NCBI GenBank assembly: GCA_027020665.1
Contig: JALUVJ010000094.1
Coordinates: 1 to 56,998, forward strand
Length of the DNA stretch: 56,998 bases
Direction of reading: 5' to 3'
Source: Nitrospira sp.
GTDB lineage: Bacteria > Nitrospirota > Nitrospiria > SBBL01 > JAADHI01
Under the pieces are notes generated by a model. The model was not told the DNA's origin and ran no database searches. It saw only the letters and a program-made list of their open reading frames with translations. Shown piece by piece: positions 26,475 through 34,801 of this stretch (positions are counted from its first letter, which is position 1; each line of letters opens with the position of its first letter). The position numbers were made by a program, and so were the translations under genes.

Positions 26475-27818
26475 GGATAGTGTCCCTATACTGCTGTAAA
26501 TTTTAAGGAGCCATCGGGGTTCCCGACTCCGTAAGATTGGTGTTTGCGACATCAACCTTAAAAGGAGGAGAACCCACGATGGCTGACTATGAGATTAACG
26601 TTTCCGAGGCCCTTTTGTCTAACTTGATGACGGAGCAGCACGGCTTGGCGCAACTGCTGGAATCCGTATTAAATCAGATCTTGGAAGCCCAGGCCTCCGA
26701 GCAAATCGGCGCTGAGCGGTATGAGCGATCCGAAGCGCGGACCGCTTACCGTAACGGCATGCGCATGAGACAACGACTCTTCAAGTCCCGCAATTCCGGG
26801 ACGGATCGTTTTCAACGGAGATTTTTTCTCGATACCAGCGCTCGGAGCAGGCCTTCGTGCTGGCGCTGATGGAGATGGTGGTGAACGGCGTCTCAAGCCG
26901 CAAAGTCACGCGGATTACGGAAGAGCTGTGCGGGGCGTCCTTTTCGAAATCCACGGTCAGCCGGTTGTGCACCGTGCTGGACGCACGCGTGCGGGCGTTT
27001 AACGAAAGACCCTTGGGATCGTTCCCCTTTCTGATCGTGGACGCCATGTACATCAAGGTGCGAGAGAACGACGCCGTCGTCTCGAAGGCGGCCCTGCTCA
27101 TGTCCGGCGTGAATGCGGCGGGAAGCCGCGAAATCCTGGGCGTGAAGGTTGGAGACAGCGAATCGTCTGCCTTTTGGTTGGACGCCTTTCGTTGGCTCAA
27201 AGACCGGGGCTTAAAAGGCGTCTCGGTCATTGTTTCAGACGATCACAACGGTCTGACGCAGGCTGCGGCCCGCTGTTTTCAAGGGGCCATCTGGCAGCGC
27301 TGCCAGGTGCATTTTACGCGCAACGTCTTGTCGCACACGGCGTCACGGCACAAAAAGGCGATGGCGGAAGGGCTCAAATCCATCCTCAACGCCGAGCGTG
27401 CCGAAGACGCCCGAAAGCGCTTTGAAACCTTTGGAGAAGCAATGGGGGACACCGCGAAAAAGGCGATGCATTGCCTTGAAGCCGGCTTGGAGGACGCCCT
27501 GGCCGTGATGGCCCTGCCTTCAAAATACCGAAAGAGATTGAAGTCGACCAACATGCAGGAGCGGCTGATTCAGGAAGTGCGGCGGCGGGAGCGCGTGATT
27601 CGTATCTTTCCGAACGAGGCCGCGGCACAACGGCTCATCGGCGCGCTCCTGGCCGAAATCCACGAAGACTGGCAGGCCCGCTGTTATTTGGACATGACGG
27701 AATTCAACGAATGGAAAGCGGAACAAAAAAACAAAAAGGACAAAACCCTTGTTCAAATAAAATGAAGCCCAAACCCGTCCTTACGGAGCCAAATTTACAG
27801 CAACTTCGGGACTTGACC
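26475..27818 (+). mobile_element. IS256-family (Mutator-type) insertion sequence, 1344 bp
   Basis: The ends are imperfect inverted repeats: the left end starts GGATAGTGTCCC and runs to GCTGTAAATTT; the right end read inward starts GGTCAAGTCCC and runs to GCTGTAAATTT. The element is flanked by the 8-bp duplication CTCTGGAG (26467-26474 and 27819-27826), as expected for IS256 transposition. It carries one transposase gene broken by a frameshift, so this copy is probably immobile without help. It interrupts the membrane-protein gene. The nearly intact duplication and host gene suggest a fairly recent insertion. Confidence 0.92.
26579..27765 (+). pseudogene. IS256-family transposase, frameshifted
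   Basis: The ATG at 26579 follows a very strong SD (AAAGGAGGAG). The N-terminal part (MADYEINVSEALL to RNGMRMRQR) is in one frame to about 26775. The reading then continues in another frame from 26776 (TLQVPQFRDGSFSTEI, then YQRSEQAFVLALMEM) to 27765. Compared with the family, about eight codons around the usual LTTRVG stretch are missing with a net frame change. DDE-type features of the family are present in the second part: FLIVDAMYIKVRE (Asp), VSVIVSDDHNGL (Asp) and WQRCQVHFTRNV, and a likely Glu near NMQERLIQEVRRRERV. As it stands no full transposase is made. Confidence 0.85.
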
Positions 27819-27826
27819 CTCTGGAG
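27819..27826. repeat. Target site duplication, right copy
   Basis: CTCTGGAG at the right border of the IS; the host gene frame resumes directly after it. Confidence 0.85.
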
Positions 27827-28017
27827 GTCTCGCGCAAGGCCGTGGGGAAACGCTGGTTTGCAGTGATGGGGCTGGGCATGTTGCTTGGCATGATCAACAT
27901 GATCGGTGTGTTTTCATTGGGCATCGGCCTGATCTGGTCCCTGCCGCTCACCCTTATTGCCTATGGCATTCTTTACCGTAATATGTTTGGTTTGGAAGCT
28001 GCGACGCTAAGCTAATC

Positions 28018-28728
28018 ATGTCCCGGATACCACTCGACACCCAATATCAAGTCGAAACCCCCGAAGGCATCGACCTGGAGGCCGCTTTGGCCGGGCCGGT
28101 GGTGCGGATTCTTGCTTATGCCATTGATTTAATCCTGCGCAGCATTGTACTCACGGTGCTCATGATCGTGCTTTTTTTTGCGGGTAAAACGGGTATGGGG
28201 TTGTTTCTGGTGCTTTCTTTTTTGCTTGAATGGTTTTATCCCGTATTGTTTGAAGTCTATGCAGGCGGGCAAACGCCGGGGAAAAAAGCCATGCAAATTG
28301 CAGTGGTGAATGACGACCTGACGCCGATTTGCTGGAGCCCCGCCCTGGTTCGCAATTTATTGCGCGCGGCGGATTTTTTCCCTTTTTTTTATCTAGGCGG
28401 GCTGATTTGCATGGCACTCGGCAGCAAATTCCAACGTTTGGGGGATTTGGCGGCAGGGTCCTTGGTGATTTATCGGGAGCCGCCAAAAGCGGCCTTATCC
28501 CTGCCGAATCGTCCGCCGCGCAGTCCGCAGCTCTCGCTTTCTTTGGAAGATCAGGTGGCCGTGATTGCGTTTACCCAACGCCACGGCCAGCTTTCCCGAG
28601 CGCGGCAGCAGGAGTTGGCTGAAATTTTGAGCGATGTGCTGCCCTGCGGTTCTGATCAGGCCGTCGGACATTTACAGGGCATCGGTATTTGGTTATTGGG
28701 GGATCGCGGTGAGACAACATCACTTTGA
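28018..28728 (+). CDS. RDD-family membrane protein
   Basis: A 236-residue protein with three to four membrane helices. Family features are VRILAYAIDLILRSIV (the Arg and Asp of the first helix), GGQTPGKKAMQIAVV and FQRLGDLAAGSLVIY (the second Asp). The C-terminal 70 residues are soluble. Its function in this operon is unknown; some RDD proteins transport ions. It begins 2 bp after the interrupted gene and overlaps the SpoIIM-like gene by 20 bp. Confidence 0.85.
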   Translation: MSRIPLDTQYQVETPEGIDLEAALAGPVVRILAYAIDLILRSIVLTVLMIVLFFAGKTGMGLFLVLSFLLEWFYPVLFEVYAGGQTPGKKAMQIAVVNDDLTPICWSPALVRNLLRAADFFPFFYLGGLICMALGSKFQRLGDLAAGSLVIYREPPKAALSLPNRPPRSPQLSLSLEDQVAVIAFTQRHGQLSRARQQELAEILSDVLPCGSDQAVGHLQGIGIWLLGDRGETTSL

Positions 28729-29662
28729 AAGACGGTATCAAAAAAGCTGGCAAGGGCTTGAGGTCGGCTTACATGATCCCAAAGCCCGGCTTGGAGCCCG
28801 TTTCCCGGAACAGTACCGCCAATTATGCCATCAATCGGCGCTGGCGAAACATCGGCGTTACAGCCCGCAATTGATTGACCGCCTCAATGCACTGGTGTTG
28901 CAATCACATCACCGTTTATATGCCCATAAAAGCAGGGACAAGTCTCAGTGGCTGCGCTTTGTGATTTGGGGTTTTCCGCGTACCTTGCGGAAAAATGCGC
29001 ATTTTGTCACCTGTGCCGTGGTCTTGTTTCTCTTGCCTGCTTTGATCATGGGCCTGCTTTGTTATTTCAATGAGGCCTTGATTTATAGTCTCATGCCGCC
29101 CGAAGCCGTGCGTCAGTTGGAGGCCCTCTATGACCCCGCAGCGCGCGTCACGGGCCGCGAACGGGAGTCGGATTCCGATTTTTTGATGTTCGGTTTTTAT
29201 ATCAAAAACAATATCGGCGTGAGTTTTAGAACCTTTGCCGGGGGCATCTTTTACGGGCTCGGGTCGGTGTTCTTTTTGGTTTACAACGGTTTATTTATCG
29301 GCGGGGCCGCCGGGCACCTCACGCAGCTCGGTTATACCGGCACCTTTTACCCTTTTGTAATCGGGCACGGGGCATTTGAACTTACGGCCATTACCTTTAG
29401 CGGCGCGGCGGGCTTAAAGCTGGGTTTTGCTTTAATCGCCCCCGGTGCCCTCCGCCGCGTGGATGCCCTGCGACATGCGGGCCGAGAGGCGGTGCACATT
29501 GTTTACGGGGCGGTTTTAATGCTGGTAATCGCAGCTTTTTTAGAAGCCTTTTGGTCTTCCGGAACGCATTGGTCCAATGCCGCGAAATACGGCGCGGGTG
29601 CGGCCTTGTGGACCTTTGTCTTGGTCTATTGGTTTTTTGCGGGAAGGACAGATGGATCTTAG
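28709..29662 (+). CDS. SpoIIM-family membrane protein
   Basis: A 317-residue membrane protein with a soluble N-terminal region of about 85 residues and five to six membrane helices. The stretches FYIKNNIGVSFRTFAGGIFYGLGS and FVIGHGAFELTAITFSGAAGLKLG are characteristic of the stage II sporulation M (DUF95) family, which in non-sporulating bacteria is found with RDD, MoxR and DUF58 genes. The GTG at 28709 lies within the 3' end of the RDD gene; no later start keeps the conserved N-terminus. Nothing suggests sporulation here. Confidence 0.85.
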   Translation: MRQHHFERRYQKSWQGLEVGLHDPKARLGARFPEQYRQLCHQSALAKHRRYSPQLIDRLNALVLQSHHRLYAHKSRDKSQWLRFVIWGFPRTLRKNAHFVTCAVVLFLLPALIMGLLCYFNEALIYSLMPPEAVRQLEALYDPAARVTGRERESDSDFLMFGFYIKNNIGVSFRTFAGGIFYGLGSVFFLVYNGLFIGGAAGHLTQLGYTGTFYPFVIGHGAFELTAITFSGAAGLKLGFALIAPGALRRVDALRHAGREAVHIVYGAVLMLVIAAFLEAFWSSGTHWSNAAKYGAGAALWTFVLVYWFFAGRTDGS

Positions 29663-31220
29663 CCGCATTAGCGTGGTCGTCCGCATGCGCAGCGCCCGGC
29701 AGGCGATTGACCTGGGTTTTGTGATGGCATGCGCCTGGTGGAAACCCCTTTTTTTGAGCTGGCTGATACCCAGCGCCTTGCTTTATTTTTTGTTGACCGT
29801 TCTTTTTCATCATCAGTCTTGGGTGGCGATTTGGGGTGTGTGGTGGTTTAAACCTTTGTTGGATCGTGCTCCGATTTATATCGCCGGCCAAGCGTTGTTT
29901 GATGTGAAAACCTCCCCCTTGCAATGCGTTAAGGCTTTGCCGCAATTATACAAAAGCGATTGCCTGCCTTGGCTCACTTGGCGCCGTTTAAGCCCAAGCC
30001 GGAGTTATGACTTGCCCGTGACCGTGCTCGAAAAGCTCAAGGGTAAAGCGCGTCAATCCCGGCTGCGGCAACTGCACCGGGAAAATGCGAATGCCGCCAT
30101 CTGCTTGACGATGGTGTGCATCCACCTTGAATGGCTGCTTACTTTGGGAGCCGTCGGTTTGGCCCTGCTCATGATACCGGAAGAAATAAACGTCGCATCG
30201 CAAGCTTGGTTTGTCCCTCAGGAAGGCCCGATGCTGTGGGTACAATCCCTGCTTTCTTATTTTGCGATGGCGTTTGTTGCGCCTTTTTACACAATGGCCG
30301 GTTTTGCCTTATATCTCAGTCGCCGGATTGATTTGGAAGGCTGGGACATTGAAATCCGCTTTCGGCATCTTGCAGCCAAACAAGCTCGTAAGCCCGCCGC
30401 CGGTCTTGCTGCGGCATGTTTGATTTGTTTTTTTGCCGGCCCCTCGTTTTTTGATCCGCCCGTTTGGGCCGCGGAAATATCCGCACAAAATAAGGGCCCC
30501 AAAAGCGGCAGCGCCTCAAGCCGCGCCCCGGAATACGAGCGTGTTAAAAAACAAATTCTTGAAATTTTGGCGGGAGACGATTTCCACAAACCTGTGATGA
30601 CGCAGGGATGGCGACTCAAAAAACGCGATGCGGAAAATCCTAATGGGGCGGCCTTGCCGGAATGGTTCATTCGTTTTGTCGAATTTTTGGAACAAAATAA
30701 TGCCGGTCCAAACCGTATCGCCGCATGGTTTGGCCGAGGCGCGCGGGTTCTGGAATTTTTAATGTGGTCGGGCCTTGCTTTTCTGACGCTCTATCTTTTA
30801 TTGCGCTATCGCGAAGGCCTTGAGGCCTTCGCGCGAAATGCCGCGGCAAAAAAACAACAAGGCCATCCGCCAAATCGGCTCTTTGCCCCGGATGTACGCC
30901 CCGAAAGTCTGCCCGAAGATGTGCCCACACAGGTGCGCAGGCTCTGGCAGCGCGGGGCGGCCCGTCCGGCGCTCAGCCTACTTTACCGCGCGACCCTCTC
31001 AAAACTGATGCACATCGGGGATTTTGTCTTTCACGAAGGCCATACGGAAGGGGAATGTCTGGCGATTGTGAAGCAAAGCGGTGAAGCAGCGCTGTGCGAT
31101 TATACGATGCGGTTGACCTTGCTTTGGCAAGCATTGGCCTATGGGCATCACGCGCCGCAATCCGAAGCGGTCGAGGCCCTGCTCACACAATGGGAGGCGC
31201 TTTTTCAGCATGGGCAATAA
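29652..31220 (+). CDS. DUF4129-type membrane protein
   Basis: A 522-residue protein with about four N-terminal membrane helices (residues about 25-230), one helix near 245-265 preceding a periplasmic-looking loop, another at about 375-395, and a soluble C-terminal part with RRLWQRGAARPALSLLYRATLSKL and HTEGECLAIV that resembles DUF4129. DUF4129 proteins accompany MoxR/DUF58 pairs and are of unknown role, sometimes linked to transglutaminase-like partners. The ATG at 29652 overlaps the SpoIIM gene by 11 bp, and the stop overlaps the next gene by 11 bp. Confidence 0.7.
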   Translation: MDLSRISVVVRMRSARQAIDLGFVMACAWWKPLFLSWLIPSALLYFLLTVLFHHQSWVAIWGVWWFKPLLDRAPIYIAGQALFDVKTSPLQCVKALPQLYKSDCLPWLTWRRLSPSRSYDLPVTVLEKLKGKARQSRLRQLHRENANAAICLTMVCIHLEWLLTLGAVGLALLMIPEEINVASQAWFVPQEGPMLWVQSLLSYFAMAFVAPFYTMAGFALYLSRRIDLEGWDIEIRFRHLAAKQARKPAAGLAAACLICFFAGPSFFDPPVWAAEISAQNKGPKSGSASSRAPEYERVKKQILEILAGDDFHKPVMTQGWRLKKRDAENPNGAALPEWFIRFVEFLEQNNAGPNRIAAWFGRGARVLEFLMWSGLAFLTLYLLLRYREGLEAFARNAAAKKQQGHPPNRLFAPDVRPESLPEDVPTQVRRLWQRGAARPALSLLYRATLSKLMHIGDFVFHEGHTEGECLAIVKQSGEAALCDYTMRLTLLWQALAYGHHAPQSEAVEALLTQWEALFQHGQ

Positions 31221-32487
31221 AAAGAGCCTCTTCTTATTTCTTTCACTGCTTGCGCTGGGCCTTTATATTTTTTTTGCGCTCTTTGAATCGTACGAAGAAA
31301 TGCAGGATGCGGGTTGGAGCCGCGCCGCGCTTCGGAATCCCTATCTTGCGGCGGAGCAGCTCTTAGGTCAGGAAGGACTCACGGTACAGAGCGAAAATCG
31401 CTTCGAAAAACTGATACAAGGGCCGGAAAACAGTACCCTGTTTATCAGCAACAGCAATCACGTGTTTTCTTCAAAACGACTGGATGCCTTGCTGCAATGG
31501 ATCAAAAACGGCGGGCATCTCATCGCCGCAGCCGCACCGCCTTCGGAAAACGACGGCGACCGCCTGCTGGATTATTTTTCAATTGAGGTGCGGAAGGTGG
31601 GTGAAACAAGCAATGCGGCCGCGGAAAACGAGGCCGCAAAAGTGCCCAAAAAGCTGAGCGAGCAACTTCGTGAGCTCAACGAAAAAATAAAACAACGCGC
31701 CTTGAATGAGCAGGAGCGTGCAATCCGCTTTGAAAAGACGGTGCATGAGCACGAACGCACCGCATTGGTGTTTGAAGGCTTGGACGTGACCTTAAACATT
31801 CATTTTTCAGCAAAGCACAGCCTGCATCACCCTTATTTGGATTGGGAAGGGGATGAGGCCGATTTCAAAGGCTTGCGCCCCTTTTATGCGGCGGGTGATG
31901 CAAGAGGCACGCATTTTATGCAGATTCGGCTTGAAAAAGGCATGTTGAGTGTGTTCTCGGATGCAAGCATTTGGCGTTCTGAAAATGTGGGGCATTTTGA
32001 TCATGCTTATTTATTGCGTGTCTTGACGGCGCATTCGAAGCACTTTGGCATTTTGTACGGCCTCAACATGCCCTCTCTTGTTACGCTGATGCGCCGACAT
32101 TTTCCGGAGTTGATTTTTTCAAGTGTGCTTTGGCTTGCAGCCTGGCTGCGGTATCGCGGGCAGCGTTTCGGCCCGGTTCGGAAAATGCAGATTGCGGTGC
32201 GGCGGTCGATGGCCGAACACGTCTTTGCCGCTGCGGCTTATCTTTGGCGTGGGGGCTGGAAGTCGCAATTGTTGCTGCCGTTGCAAAAAGAGATTGAAGC
32301 GCGTGCCCCCCGCATCTTGCCTGCCTTTTCAAACCTGGAGAAAGCAGCACGCGATGAAGGCCTCAGCCTGACAAGCGGACAATCGCCCGAAGCGATTAAA
32401 AAGGCGATGCGGACCACGGATCCGCAAACGGAAGAGGACTTTGTTGAGGCGGTTCAATGCCTGCAAAAAATAAGGAGTGCCTTATGA
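31210..32487 (+). CDS. DUF4350 domain protein
   Basis: A 425-residue protein with one N-terminal membrane helix (residues about 7-23), an extracytoplasmic DUF4350-like domain (NPYLAAEQLLGQEGLTVQSE, TLFISNSNHVFSSKRLDALLQWIKNGGHLIAAA), a charged segment predicted helical or coiled-coil at about 140-185, and a second membrane helix near 300. DUF4350 domains resemble glutamine amidotransferase folds used as partners of MoxR clusters. Function unknown. It overlaps the upstream and downstream genes by a few bases, so the operon is tightly coupled. Confidence 0.75.
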   Translation: MGNKKSLFLFLSLLALGLYIFFALFESYEEMQDAGWSRAALRNPYLAAEQLLGQEGLTVQSENRFEKLIQGPENSTLFISNSNHVFSSKRLDALLQWIKNGGHLIAAAAPPSENDGDRLLDYFSIEVRKVGETSNAAAENEAAKVPKKLSEQLRELNEKIKQRALNEQERAIRFEKTVHEHERTALVFEGLDVTLNIHFSAKHSLHHPYLDWEGDEADFKGLRPFYAAGDARGTHFMQIRLEKGMLSVFSDASIWRSENVGHFDHAYLLRVLTAHSKHFGILYGLNMPSLVTLMRRHFPELIFSSVLWLAAWLRYRGQRFGPVRKMQIAVRRSMAEHVFAAAAYLWRGGWKSQLLLPLQKEIEARAPRILPAFSNLEKAARDEGLSLTSGQSPEAIKKAMRTTDPQTEEDFVEAVQCLQKIRSAL

Positions 32488-33464
32488 GTGAAGAAGAGAC
32501 ACACATGACGTTTGAAGCCGCCCGACAATGTCTGCTGCAATTGAAAAAGCGTTTGAATGCCGAGCTACTGGGACAAGAAGCCGTGGTCGATCAAGTACTG
32601 ATTGCGCTGTTATCGAATGGACATGTCTTGATCGAGGGCGTGCCGGGCCTGGGAAAAACCCTCTTAGTGCGGACCTTAGCCGAATGTTTTCAGGGGGCCT
32701 TCAAGCGCATTCAGTTTACGCCGGATTTGATGCCCGCAGATATTACCGGCCACGTTTTGTACGATATGAAGGCCGCCCAGTTTCGCATGCGAAAAGGCCC
32801 GGTCTTTACCAACCTGCTCCTGGCGGACGAGATAAACCGCTCCCCGGCCAAAACACAGGCCGCATTGCTGGAAGTGATGCAGGAAAAACAAGTCACGCTG
32901 GAGGGCCGGGCCGCTGCGATCCCCAGTCCTTTCATGGTGCTGGCGACACAAAATCCCATCGAACAAGAAGGCACGTATCCCCTGCCGGAAGCCGAACTGG
33001 ACCGTTTTTTAATGAAGATTTTCATGGATTATCCGAATCATGCGGATGAAGTTGCGCTCACGCAGAAGATCACGACCGGGCACGCGGATGATCTCGAAGC
33101 CTTTTCGCACAACGGTGCGATTATCAGTGCGGCGCAAATTTCGGCCCTGCAAGGCTTGGCCGCCGACATTGCCGTGGATGCGCAGGTCTTTGATTATGCC
33201 GTGCGGCTGGTGCGCGCCACACGGGACAGCGCGGCCATTCAGCGCGGCGCAGGCCCCCGCGCCTGTATCGGGCTGATTCGCTGCGCCCGCGCGCAGGCCT
33301 TGCTGCACGGGTCGGACTTTGTTTTGCCGGATGACGTGAAAAACATGGCGCTTCCCGTCATGCGGCACCGCATCGCACTTTCACCCGAAATGGAAATAGA
33401 CGGCCTCAATGCCGATCAAGTCTTAGGCCCGCTTTTTTCAGCCGTGGAAGCGCCGAGAGCATGA
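32484..33464 (+). CDS. MoxR-family AAA+ ATPase
   Basis: A 326-residue ATPase with Walker A GVPGLGKT, Walker B LLADEINRSPAKTQAALLEVMQE, sensor ATQNPIEQEGTYPLPEAELDRF and the MoxR lid domain. MoxR proteins act as chaperones or metal-insertion and activation factors for protein partners, often VWA or DUF58 proteins encoded next to them. The ATG at 32484 is preceded by AAGGAG and overlaps the DUF4350 stop; it shares ATGA with DUF58 downstream. Confidence 0.93.
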   Translation: MSEEETHMTFEAARQCLLQLKKRLNAELLGQEAVVDQVLIALLSNGHVLIEGVPGLGKTLLVRTLAECFQGAFKRIQFTPDLMPADITGHVLYDMKAAQFRMRKGPVFTNLLLADEINRSPAKTQAALLEVMQEKQVTLEGRAAAIPSPFMVLATQNPIEQEGTYPLPEAELDRFLMKIFMDYPNHADEVALTQKITTGHADDLEAFSHNGAIISAAQISALQGLAADIAVDAQVFDYAVRLVRATRDSAAIQRGAGPRACIGLIRCARAQALLHGSDFVLPDDVKNMALPVMRHRIALSPEMEIDGLNADQVLGPLFSAVEAPRA

Positions 33465-34801
33465 GGCCCGCTCGTCTTTTATTGCAATGGTTGGCGGCCT
33501 GGTCTTTTTTGGCTTTCGTGCTCGTATTTTTGCGCAATGGCCTTGCCCCGGATGCGGTTCTTTTGTTGCAAATCGAGGCCCTTTGGTGGGGCTTGGGCGC
33601 CGGTTTCGGTTTAAGCATGATCCTTGATGCACTGCGCAGGCCTCAACTGAAAGCTATTACGGTCCACCGCATCTTACCGCACAATGTGGCCCTGGGTGTG
33701 GAAAACAAGGCCTGTCTGAACATTGCGAACCCCTTCGATCATCCCCTGCAAATGGATGTGACGGAGCATGTGCCCGAAACGCTTGTCGTGCCGACCCTGC
33801 CCCTAAACATTCAATTCGGCCCCGGAGAATGCAAGTCCGTTCAATATCCAATGACGCCCGTCAGGCGGGGCCGTATACGTTTTGGGCGCACCGCGCTTCG
33901 GGTGAATTCACGCCTGCGTTTTTGGCAATGGCTTATCGAGGCCGGACATGAAAGCGAGATCAGAGTCTATCCTAATTTTTCAGCCATCGCCCGTCTTGCG
34001 CCCTTGGGTTTTGAACGGCGCGTGGCCCAAATGGGCGCGCACTTGATGCCGCGTCGCGACGAAGGGCTTGCGTTTCATCAGTTGCGGGAATTCCGAGAAG
34101 GCGATGCCCTGCGCCAGATTGATTGGAAGGCGAGTGCGCGGTATGCCAAAGCGATCTCCCGCGAATATCAAGACGAACGGGATCAGGAGATGATTTTTTT
34201 GCTCGACTGCGGCCGCCGTCTGCGCAACAAAGATGACACCCTCAGCCATTTCGATCATGCCCTCAATGCCCTGCTATTGACGGCCTGTATTGCGCTGCGG
34301 CACGGGGACGCCGCCGGCATGATGAGCTTTGCGGGCGCGCCCCGCTGGCTTAGCCCCGTTAAAGGACACGGGGGCATCAATGTTTTGCTCAAGCAGCTTT
34401 ATGACTTGCACAGCAGTACGGAAAACAGTGACTTTTTGCAGGCCGCACAACAACTCATGCAGCGGCGCCGGAAACGTGCGTTGATTATTTTAATCAGCAA
34501 TGTGCGCGAAGAAGACCGTGAGGATTTGATTTCCGCCGTCCGTTTGCTTAAAAAACAACATCAGGTCGTGATTGCAAGTCTTCGAGAACACTTCCTTGAC
34601 GCCTGTTTGCGAAAAAAGGTATGCGATTTCGATGATGCGCTGCGTTACAGCGGCACGGCGGCCTTTGTTGCGCAGCGGACGAAGCTTCTCAAAAAACTCC
34701 GGGGCGAGGGTGTTGTGATTGTGGATGCCGAACCGCAGGCCTTGCATATGCATTTGGTGCAAGCCTATCTAAGGATGAAACGCGGCGGCGGGGCGATTTA
34801 A
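33461..34801 (+). CDS. DUF58 domain protein, MoxR partner
   Basis: A 446-residue protein. Two N-terminal hydrophobic helices (residues about 9-50) are followed by a beta-rich region and the DUF58 motif FHQLREFREGDALRQIDWKASAR near residues 205-227. A VWA-like C-terminal domain (MIFLLDCGRRLRNKDD, about 245-260) follows. DUF58 proteins are commonly encoded with MoxR and may be its activation targets. It starts at the ATG overlapping the moxR stop, and its TAA overlaps the stop of the convergent TPR gene by 3 bp. It is the last gene of the operon. Confidence 0.9.
   Translation: MRPARLLLQWLAAWSFLAFVLVFLRNGLAPDAVLLLQIEALWWGLGAGFGLSMILDALRRPQLKAITVHRILPHNVALGVENKACLNIANPFDHPLQMDVTEHVPETLVVPTLPLNIQFGPGECKSVQYPMTPVRRGRIRFGRTALRVNSRLRFWQWLIEAGHESEIRVYPNFSAIARLAPLGFERRVAQMGAHLMPRRDEGLAFHQLREFREGDALRQIDWKASARYAKAISREYQDERDQEMIFLLDCGRRLRNKDDTLSHFDHALNALLLTACIALRHGDAAGMMSFAGAPRWLSPVKGHGGINVLLKQLYDLHSSTENSDFLQAAQQLMQRRRKRALIILISNVREEDREDLISAVRLLKKQHQVVIASLREHFLDACLRKKVCDFDDALRYSGTAAFVAQRTKLLKKLRGEGVVIVDAEPQALHMHLVQAYLRMKRGGGAI

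Larger units (their letters stand above)
25941..28015 (+). pseudogene. Polytopic membrane protein gene split by an IS element
   Basis: The gene starts MSDIYAAPMAELKE at ATG 25941 (SD GAGGAT) and runs intact to 26474. It resumes after the insertion at 27827 with VSRKAVGKRWFAVMG and ends at 28015. Removing 26475-27826 (the IS and one target copy) restores one 240-residue frame, so only the insertion inactivates it. The product has a soluble N-terminus (about 60 residues) and about five to six membrane helices with the motif LPGIYLSLAYYMAVPLVVEKGLSPWQALEVSRK. It resembles BPSS1780/DUF975-type membrane proteins of unknown function. It would be the first gene of the RDD-SpoIIM-MoxR operon, with its stop 2 bp before the RDD gene. 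Confidence 0.85.

Noticed and set aside
27174-27425. Extra open frames inside the IS transposase and inside other GC-rich genes
   Set aside because: They are shadows of genes in other frames; no independent SD or domain.
28709-29662. Evidence of sporulation from the SpoIIM-like gene
   Set aside because: SpoIIM-family proteins occur in many non-sporulating bacteria, here in a MoxR operon, and lnt argues for a diderm.
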